A stretch of DNA of 43,701 nucleotides from an uncultured Prevotellaceae bacterium. Its GTDB lineage: Bacteria; Bacteroidota; Bacteroidia; Bacteroidales; Bacteroidaceae. The notes below the pieces were generated by a model, which was given only the letters and a program-made list of their open reading frames with translations, was not told the origin of the DNA and did no database searches. Location: contig CADBHI010000038.1 of NCBI GenBank assembly GCA_902794405.1, positions 739-44,439 on the forward strand. Reading direction: 5' to 3'. This document shows, piece by piece, positions 35,332 through 41,007 of this stretch (position 1 is its first letter; every line of letters begins with the position of its first letter). Made by a program: the position numbers and the translations under genes.

Positions 35332-37777
35332 ACTCTGCCTGTTCATCCTGTTGGCGGGACTTACCTCCTGCATATCGACGAAGGACATACCCGACGGCGA
35401 CCAGCTGTTCGTGGGAATTTCCAAGATCACCTACGACGACGATACCGTCCGCCATCTCAAGCCTCAGCACCCCACCCTGCTCACCGAGGCTGTGAAGAGA
35501 ATAAGCCGTGTCAACCTGCAGCACCTCAACGAGACCAAGTCCGAGGTGGAAGTTGCGCTGGCTACCGTACCCAACGGCGCACTCTTCGGCAGCAGCTACT
35601 ACCATGTGCCCTTCTCCTGGCGCCTGTGGGTATATAATAAATATGGTGGAAAAAACTCGAAGTTCGCCCGCTGGATGACCAAGTCATTCGGCAAGCCACC
35701 TGTGTTGATGAGTCAGGTGAACCCAGCCCTGCGTGCCTCAGTGGCCCAGTCGGTACTCCGCAACAACGGCTACTTCCACGCCAGCGTCACCTATGAGCCG
35801 GTCGCGCTGAAGAACCCGAAGAAGAGCAAGATAGCCTATCACGTACACCTCGACTCCTTGTTCACCTTCGACAGCATTGCCTATGTTGGCTTTCCCGAGA
35901 TTCCCCGCCGGCTCATCGACTCCACCGCTGCCGAGGCCATTGTCCACAAGGATGAGCCCTTCAGCGTAAGTGCCCTGGAGAGAGAACGCTCCCGTATCGG
36001 CACCCTGTTGCGCAACAACGGCTATTACTACTTCAACCCCAGCTACACCACATACCTTGCCGACACGTTGAACGTGCCATACCGCACCCAGCTGCGCATA
36101 CAGTTGGCCGACGGACTGCCCGAGGAGGCCATGAAGCAATGGTACATCGGCCACACCAACCTGCAGCTGCGACGCTCCATGCGCGAGACGATTACCGACA
36201 GTCTAAGCCGGCGCAGCCTCCACATTTTCTGGGGTGGCAACAAGAAGAATCCGCCTATACGTCCACGTGTGCTGCTGAAGAACATGCGCCTGCGGCCCCG
36301 TCAGCTGTTCAGCTACGAGAAGTATCAGGAAACAGCCACCAAGATCAACGCTACGGGCGTCTTCTCGTCCGTAGACTTCCAGTTTACACCACGCGACAAA
36401 GACACGCTTGACCTTCGACTCAACTGTACCTTCGACAAGCCCTACGACTTCTACTTCGAGACCACGCTCAACGGACGCACCATCGGACGCTACGGACCCG
36501 AGGTGAAGATTGGTTTCACCAAGCGTAACGCCTTCAAGGGTGGCGAGAAGCTCGACGTCAACCTGCACGGCAGCTATGAGTGGCAGAAAAACGCTTCCGG
36601 CAACATGAACACCTACCAGTATGGTGCCGATGCCTCGATAGAGTTCCCGCGCATCATCGCTCCCTTCATCAACAGCGAGCGTGTGCGACGCGATGAAAAC
36701 GGGCGCCCCAAGCCCCGCAAGTTCTTTTCTACGCCCACCACTCTGGCCAAGATGTCATTCGACATTGTCAACCGTCCTGATTTCTACCGCATGCACATAG
36801 CCGGCGGTGAGTGGACTTACAACTGGCAGTCGTCGGAACAGAGTCGGCATGAGTTCTCGCCGCTGACGGTGAAGTATCAGTTCATCAACACCCGCACCAA
36901 GCAGTTCCAGGAGCTACTCGACAGTAACCTCTACCTGGCCAGCACCATGGAAGACCAGTTCATCACGAAGATGCGCTACACCTATACCTACACCAGTCCC
37001 ACCACCCTGCGCAACCCCATCCGATGGGAGACCACCATCGCCGAGGCAGGTAATGCCATTGCCCTGTGGGACTTAATTGGCGGGCACGACTGGGACGAGA
37101 AAGGCAAGACCCTGTTCCGCAACAAATACGCCCAGTTCCTGCGCATAGAAACCGACTTCACCAAGACCTGGCGCTTAGGCAGCGGCTCCTCACTTGTAGG
37201 CCACCTGAACGCTGGCTACATCTTCTGTTACGGCAACAGCACAGAAGCCCCGTTCTCGGAAATGTTCTACGTAGGCGGCGCCAACAGCATCCGTGCCTTC
37301 AGGGTCCACGGCATCGGCCCGGGCCGCATCGCCGTTATGGGCACAGGCCGACAGACTTCTTCCGCCATCCAGAACGGCGACATGAAACTGGTGGCCAACC
37401 TTGAGTACAGGCCACGCCTTTTCGGCAATCTTGAGGGAGCCATCTTCCTGGATGCTGGCAACGTGTGGCTCAACAAAATAGAATCCTACGACGAAAATGA
37501 GATCAGGCAGGAGTACAGTCCTGAGGAAGCCGAATACCGCATGGATTACATGAACCAGGTCTTCGATGCTGCCAAGTTCTACCCCTCGCGGTTCTTCGAC
37601 CAGTTAGCCGTAGGCACGGGGTTCGGACTGCGCTACAACCTCGGATTCCTCGTGGTGCGCATAGACTGGGGAATAGCCCTGCACCTACCCTACTACACAA
37701 GCCGTTCGGGCTACTTCAACATCGACAGCTTCAAGGATGCCCACACCCTGCATTTTGCCATCGGCTATCCATTCTGA
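35318..37777 (+). CDS. tamL: TamL, lipoprotein BamA/TamA-family outer-membrane protein
   Basis: An 819-residue Omp85-family protein. The N-terminus is a lipoprotein signal with lipobox LAGLTSC (Cys18), the mark of TamL in Bacteroidota as opposed to TamA. POTRA-type domains follow (for example FDSIAYVGFPEIPRRLIDS and RTQLRIQLADGLPEEAM), then the beta barrel from about residue 370, with the lid segment VGGANSIRAFRVHGIGPGRI (VRGF/Y-like motif region) and the final strand ending HFAIGYPF with terminal Phe. It overlaps tamB by 14 bases; the products work as one module. Confidence 0.92.
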   Translation: MKYAKLCLFILLAGLTSCISTKDIPDGDQLFVGISKITYDDDTVRHLKPQHPTLLTEAVKRISRVNLQHLNETKSEVEVALATVPNGALFGSSYYHVPFSWRLWVYNKYGGKNSKFARWMTKSFGKPPVLMSQVNPALRASVAQSVLRNNGYFHASVTYEPVALKNPKKSKIAYHVHLDSLFTFDSIAYVGFPEIPRRLIDSTAAEAIVHKDEPFSVSALERERSRIGTLLRNNGYYYFNPSYTTYLADTLNVPYRTQLRIQLADGLPEEAMKQWYIGHTNLQLRRSMRETITDSLSRRSLHIFWGGNKKNPPIRPRVLLKNMRLRPRQLFSYEKYQETATKINATGVFSSVDFQFTPRDKDTLDLRLNCTFDKPYDFYFETTLNGRTIGRYGPEVKIGFTKRNAFKGGEKLDVNLHGSYEWQKNASGNMNTYQYGADASIEFPRIIAPFINSERVRRDENGRPKPRKFFSTPTTLAKMSFDIVNRPDFYRMHIAGGEWTYNWQSSEQSRHEFSPLTVKYQFINTRTKQFQELLDSNLYLASTMEDQFITKMRYTYTYTSPTTLRNPIRWETTIAEAGNAIALWDLIGGHDWDEKGKTLFRNKYAQFLRIETDFTKTWRLGSGSSLVGHLNAGYIFCYGNSTEAPFSEMFYVGGANSIRAFRVHGIGPGRIAVMGTGRQTSSAIQNGDMKLVANLEYRPRLFGNLEGAIFLDAGNVWLNKIESYDENEIRQEYSPEEAEYRMDYMNQVFDAAKFYPSRFFDQLAVGTGFGLRYNLGFLVVRIDWGIALHLPYYTSRSGYFNIDSFKDAHTLHFAIGYPF

Positions 37778-37782
37778 CGCCC

Positions 37783-37876
37783 TTTAACTTCTTTCGCTCG
37801 GCGCTTGCGACGCTTTGCTTGCAAAGAACTTCTTAACTTCTTTAACTTCTTTAACTTCTTAACTTCTTTAACTTCA
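37783..37876. repeat. TTAACTTCTT tandem array split by a hairpin element
   Basis: About seven units of TTAACTTCTT or TTTAACTTCT. After the first unit a 32-base segment (37795-37826) interrupts the array. Confidence 0.75.
37795..37826 (-). repeat. 32-bp hairpin element, inverted copy of 1394-1425
   Basis: CGCTCGGCGCTTGCGACG then CTTTGCTTGCAAAG. It is the exact reverse complement of 1394-1425, about 36 kb away. Confidence 0.85.
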
Positions 37877-37887
37877 AATAAAATTCG

Positions 37888-37895
37888 TATCTTTG
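37888..37895 (+). promoter_or_regulatory. -7 box for the nucleotidyltransferase gene
   Basis: TATCTTTG preceded by AATTCG; 38 bases before the ATG. The -33 position falls in the tandem array and has no good TTTG. Confidence 0.6.
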
Positions 37896-37933
37896 CACAC
37901 AGTTAACTCTATTAGCAACAAAATCAAAAGATT

Positions 37934-38851
37934 ATGAAACCAACTCTTTTTCTGCTTGCTGCCGGCATGGGCAGCCGTTACGGTGGTTTGAAACAGCTCG
38001 ACGGACTGGGTCCCAACGGCGAAACCATCATGGACTACTCTATCTATGACGCCATTCAGGCTGGCTTCGGCAAAATCGTGTGGGTCATCCGCAAGGATTT
38101 TGAGGAGCAGTTCCGCACACAGATCCTCTCGAAGTATCAGGGCCAGGTTCCCTGCGAACTCTGCTTCCAGGCCCTCGACGCCCTGCCTGCAGGCTTCAGC
38201 GTGCCCGAAGGCCGCGTAAAGCCCTGGGGCACCAACCACGCCGTACTCATGGGTAAGGACGTCATTAAGGAGCCGTTCTGCGTCATCAACTGCGACGACT
38301 TCTATGGCCGCGACGCCTTCATGCAGATAGGCAAGTTCCTGAGCAACCTGCCCGAAGGCTCCAAGAACCAGTACGCTATGGTCGGTTTCCGCTGCTGCAA
38401 CACGCTGAGCGAAAACGGCTCTGTAGCCCGCGGCGTCTGCGCCTACAACGACAAGCGCCACCTTACCGATGTCGTAGAGCGTACCGAAATCATGCGCATT
38501 GCCGACAAGGGTAATGCCATCTGCTACAAGGACGGCGACGAGTGGTTCCCCTTAGAGGAGAACGTACCCGTGTCGATGAACATGTGGGGCTTCACACCCG
38601 ACTACTTCGACCACTCTGAGGCTTACTTCAAGGAGTTCCTCAGCGACCCGAAGAACATGGAGAACCTCAAGGCCGAGTTCTTCATCCCCTTGATGGTCAA
38701 CAAGCTCATCACCGAGGGAACGGCCACCTGCGAAGTGCTCGACACCACCTCGAAGTGGTTCGGCGTCACCTACGCTGCCGACCGTCAGGCCACCGTCGAC
38801 CGCATCCAGAGCCTCGTCGACGAGGGTGTATATCCCAACAAGCTGTTCTAA
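37934..38851 (+). CDS. Sugar-phosphate nucleotidyltransferase family protein
   Basis: A 305-residue GT-A fold enzyme of the NTP-transferase family, which joins a nucleotide to a sugar phosphate. The nucleotide-binding start TLFLLAAGMGSRYGGLKQLD is followed by PNGETIMDYSIYDA, a Trp-Gly-Thr-Asn segment (KPWGTNHAVL), FCVINCDDFYG with the metal Asp residues, and a C-terminal part ending GVYPNKLF. This form (G-x-G-S-R-Y-G-G-L-K-Q) is common in Bacteroidota; which sugar it uses is not clear. It has its own promoter and is followed by a terminator. Confidence 0.85.
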   Translation: MKPTLFLLAAGMGSRYGGLKQLDGLGPNGETIMDYSIYDAIQAGFGKIVWVIRKDFEEQFRTQILSKYQGQVPCELCFQALDALPAGFSVPEGRVKPWGTNHAVLMGKDVIKEPFCVINCDDFYGRDAFMQIGKFLSNLPEGSKNQYAMVGFRCCNTLSENGSVARGVCAYNDKRHLTDVVERTEIMRIADKGNAICYKDGDEWFPLEENVPVSMNMWGFTPDYFDHSEAYFKEFLSDPKNMENLKAEFFIPLMVNKLITEGTATCEVLDTTSKWFGVTYAADRQATVDRIQSLVDEGVYPNKLF

Positions 38852-38883
38852 GTCCAGCAGGATAAATCGCACATTCTGATATA

Positions 38884-38927
38884 AAGAGTAAGGGTCGACC
38901 AAGCCAGGTCGGCTCTTTCTTTTATTT
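38884..38927 (+). terminator. Rho-independent terminator after the nucleotidyltransferase gene
   Basis: AAGAG pairs with CTCTT and TCGACC with GGTCGG around AAGCCA, followed by TCTTTTATTTT. It lies 32 bases past the stop codon. Confidence 0.65.
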
Positions 38928-38949
38928 TGATTATAGCGCAACCTTTCCG

Positions 38950-39132
38950 ATGCCTTTCATCTCCAGCGCCACTTGTACTCCTAACGCACGGAAAGCACGC
39001 ATCATAGAAGCAAGTAAGATTCTGAGCATTGTGGAACACCTCGACCTGCAGGACATCGCCTCGTTCCTTAACGTCCATCCCAACACCATCAGCAAAATAC
39101 GTCGCGACATCACTTTCGAGGGCCAAGAATAA
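38950..39132 (+). CDS. Small helix-turn-helix-like protein
   Basis: A 60-residue frame. The second half reads as a helix-turn-helix: DLQDIASFLNVHPNTISKI then RRDITFE, like the DNA-reading end of small regulators or resolvase-type proteins (QDIAxxLxVxxxTISKIRR). The first half is basic and short, so it may be the tail of a once longer gene. Its last 16 or so residues (HPNTISKIRRDITFEG) are repeated at the end of the frame at 39404-39547 because the DNA is duplicated. Confidence 0.45.
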   Translation: MPFISSATCTPNARKARIIEASKILSIVEHLDLQDIASFLNVHPNTISKIRRDITFEGQE

Positions 39133-39148
39133 CCCCCAAAGGACAAAA
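39076..39148 (+). repeat. 73-bp direct repeat, copy 1
   Basis: Begins CATCCCAACACCATCAGCAA. 68 of 73 bases match 39497-39569. It includes the end of the helix-turn-helix gene and bases after it. Confidence 0.85.
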
Positions 39149-39163
39149 AAAAGACTCAATTCT

Positions 39164-39194
39164 TTTGCATTTTCCTCACTTATTCGTATCTTTG
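39164..39194 (+). promoter_or_regulatory. Promoter of the small antitoxin-like gene
   Basis: TTTG (39164-39167), 19 bases, TATCTTTG (39187-39194), 40 bases before ATG 39235. The end of the spacer, CTCACTTATTCG, is shared with other promoters in the window. Confidence 0.8.
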
Positions 39195-39234
39195 CAGCGG
39201 AATAACATAATAAGCAATAGAAAGGGACAGAATT

Positions 39235-39390
39235 ATGGCATTGAAAATAGCAGCAGTACCAGTACTCACAGGCGAAGCTTCCGACCGCTTCGACCAAATG
39301 ATGGAGAAGAGTGAGGAGCGTCGCGGCTCCATTGATTTCAGTCGCGAGATAGCCGAGGCACGGGCCATTCTCTCTAAGGCAAACTTCTAA
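39235..39390 (+). CDS. 51-residue antitoxin-like protein (partner of a GNAT gene)
   Basis: A short gene with a consensus promoter. It starts ALKIAAVPVLTGEASDRFDQ and goes on MMEKSEERRGSIDFSRE, ending ARAILSKANF. Small proteins of this look (K-I-A-A-V-P-x-L-T-G-E-A, then R-R-G-x-I-D-F) are found in gut Bacteroidales right before genes for GNAT acetyltransferases, an arrangement like toxin-antitoxin pairs. Here the GNAT partner 13 bases downstream is cut short, so this protein has no visible target. The family link is from memory and by eye. Confidence 0.65.
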   Translation: MALKIAAVPVLTGEASDRFDQMMEKSEERRGSIDFSREIAEARAILSKANF

Positions 39391-39403
39391 TCGGAGTAGA
39401 CGG

Positions 39404-39547
39404 ATGAGTTTCCTACAAGAGAAGTGCAGCTTCGGTCTCTTCACGCGTCAGCAGTCTAACGAGTGCAAACCATTTCATTGCGGAGATGAATACCAGCATC
39501 CCAACACCATCAGCAAAATACGTCGCGACATCACGTTCGAGGGGTAA
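39404..39547 (+). pseudogene. GNAT acetyltransferase N-terminus fused to a duplicated HTH tail
   Basis: A 47-codon frame. Residues 1-29 (FLQEKCSFGLFTRQQSNECK, then PFHCGDE) look like the first residues of GNAT proteins encoded after antitoxin-like genes, where C-G-D-E-D-L-D normally follows. Instead, after GDEYQ, the frame continues HPNTISKIRRDITFEG, the same ending as the helix-turn-helix frame at 38950, within the second copy of the 73-bp repeat. More than 100 residues of the acetyltransferase domain are missing, so it is inactive as an enzyme. Confidence 0.6.
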
Positions 39548-39569
39548 GAATAGCCCCAAAAGGACAAAA
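39497..39569 (+). repeat. 73-bp direct repeat, copy 2
   Basis: 68 of 73 bases match 39076-39148, with no length difference. The copies are 421 bases apart and bracket the promoter, the antitoxin-like gene and the GNAT start. Confidence 0.85.
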
Positions 39570-39876
39570 ATTTTGCGAGCCTGTATCTACCCAATGGCTC
39601 GCTAAATAGGTTTTGCTCGTCTTAAATTTCGTCTAATCCCGTCTAAATTCTCGTCTAAGCTCGTCTAAATCTCATGTAAATCTCGCTTAACGCCACATAA
39701 TTTTTCTAATCGAGAAATGCCCTAAACAAAAGGGATTCAGAAGATTCTCGCTTAAAATCTCGCTTAAAAGTCACGTAAATCTCGCTTTAATTCCCCGTCT
39801 AAACTCGTCTAAATTCACGTCTAAGACTTTTTACGATGCCACATCCTGTCTTCTTATAAACGTTTAATCCCTAAGT
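39548..39876. other. Gene-free region with 11-bp periodic array
   Basis: 329 bases without a gene. Apart from the end of the 73-bp repeat it is filled mainly by the array at 39615-39826. Confidence 0.75.
39615..39826. repeat. Degenerate array of about 11-bp units (CTCGTCTAAAT-like)
   Basis: Units such as CTCGTCTAAAT, CTCATGTAAAT, CTCGCTTAACG, AAATCTCGCTT. The CG of successive units starts at 39618, 39630, 39640, 39652, 39662, (39673), 39684, then 39749, 39761, 39774, 39783, 39796, 39806, 39818. Spacing is 9-13 bases, mean near 11. A gap of about 50 bases at 39698-39745 separates two blocks. Confidence 0.75.
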
Positions 39877-40977
39877 TTATTTCTTGTATTTGATCGCCAC
39901 CTTACTAAATGTAGCAATAAAGTCCTCAGTAGTCTTTATAAAGAAATCGAATATCTTTGACCACTCATCTTCTTGCAAATAACTGACATCTTCCGCCTGG
40001 CTAATCCGACACGTCACTTTATCATCCAGCCGTTCCCATTTCATTTCACCAAGTTCATTTTCTATTATATTCTTGTGGCTGAAAAAGAAATCGTATATAC
40101 GCTTATTCGTTTCACGAACACCTGAATTGATATAAATTTCCGTGCGGCAAGCTACTTTGCTGATACAAATGTTCACTGAAGCACCACCAATACCAACTCC
40201 CCCTTTGCCCATCCAACTATCTGAATTAGCGGTAGAGCCTGCGTAAGGACCATTTTTCTGTTTATTGTACTCCACGAAGTGCTGCCAGAACTCAAGTCTT
40301 CCATTTTCGCTTCGTTTCTTATTCTCAGCTTTTTGCGACTCTACTTTCTTTTTTTCTGCAATCTTAATGGTGTATTCCTCGGCCTCTTTAATAGGGATAA
40401 TCTGATCGAACTCCACCATCACCTTTCCATGGTACATATAGGGTGACACTTTGATGCAGCAGATGTCGATGCCAAAGTTACGAAGCCAAAGAGCTGACGA
40501 AGTAACTTCTTTTCTAAAGTTTGCTGCGACAAAAATGATGCGCTGAGAGTTCTCCGGATTTAACTCAATGTCATCCATATCTTCCTTATCGAAGAAGGAA
40601 AGCATTTTCTCCCTTGCAACATCTTCTGTGGTGTTGAGGTATTTGGCAAAGATAGACACTATTTCATCTTGTGACATACTTGAACAGTATGAAGCATATT
40701 TGATTGCTTGCCAGGTCACGTCACGGCCTGAATCATCAAGTTTATTCTCTATGATTACCAATTTACCTTCCTTATCCAAAGCAAGCAAATCGAGTCGCTC
40801 ATGAGTGTCACTAAACCCGTCGAATTCTTTTTGGATGACGAGCAGTTCTTCTCCCAATACTTCTGGATTTTTCGCTATCCATTCTTGCAAATGCTGACGT
40901 TCTTTAAGTTTCTGCTCCTTAAACGTTGTCGGTTCTGCAGTAATTAACTGATTAGTTTCTTTGTCAAGTATATACAT
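39877..40977 (-). CDS. DUF4268 protein with PD-(D/E)XK nuclease-like N-terminus
   Basis: A 366-residue protein. Residues about 25-105 resemble a restriction-type nuclease fold: ERLDLLALDKEGKLVIIENK has the Asp then E-x-K pattern (E-N-K), like NucS-type domains, followed by a QAIKYASYCS helix. The C-terminal part, after a charged linker (KKKVESQKAENKKR), is the DUF4268 region (RLEFWQHFVEYN, VNICISKVACRTEIYI). ATG 40977 is preceded by GAGGTG; a GTG at 40983 in frame is an alternative start. It follows hsdR by about 30 bases and is probably cotranscribed. A defence role is inferred from the neighbour. The gene is clearly richer in A/T than the chromosomal genes to its left. Confidence 0.75.
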   Translation of the reverse strand: MYILDKETNQLITAEPTTFKEQKLKERQHLQEWIAKNPEVLGEELLVIQKEFDGFSDTHERLDLLALDKEGKLVIIENKLDDSGRDVTWQAIKYASYCSSMSQDEIVSIFAKYLNTTEDVAREKMLSFFDKEDMDDIELNPENSQRIIFVAANFRKEVTSSALWLRNFGIDICCIKVSPYMYHGKVMVEFDQIIPIKEAEEYTIKIAEKKKVESQKAENKKRSENGRLEFWQHFVEYNKQKNGPYAGSTANSDSWMGKGGVGIGGASVNICISKVACRTEIYINSGVRETNKRIYDFFFSHKNIIENELGEMKWERLDDKVTCRISQAEDVSYLQEDEWSKIFDFFIKTTEDFIATFSKVAIKYKK

Positions 40978-41007
40978 AATCACCTCATTTCAGTTTAAGT
41001 AAATCTC

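Noticed and set aside
39615-39826. CRISPR array
   Set aside because: Units are about 11 bp and degenerate, with no unique spacers of constant length and no cas genes.
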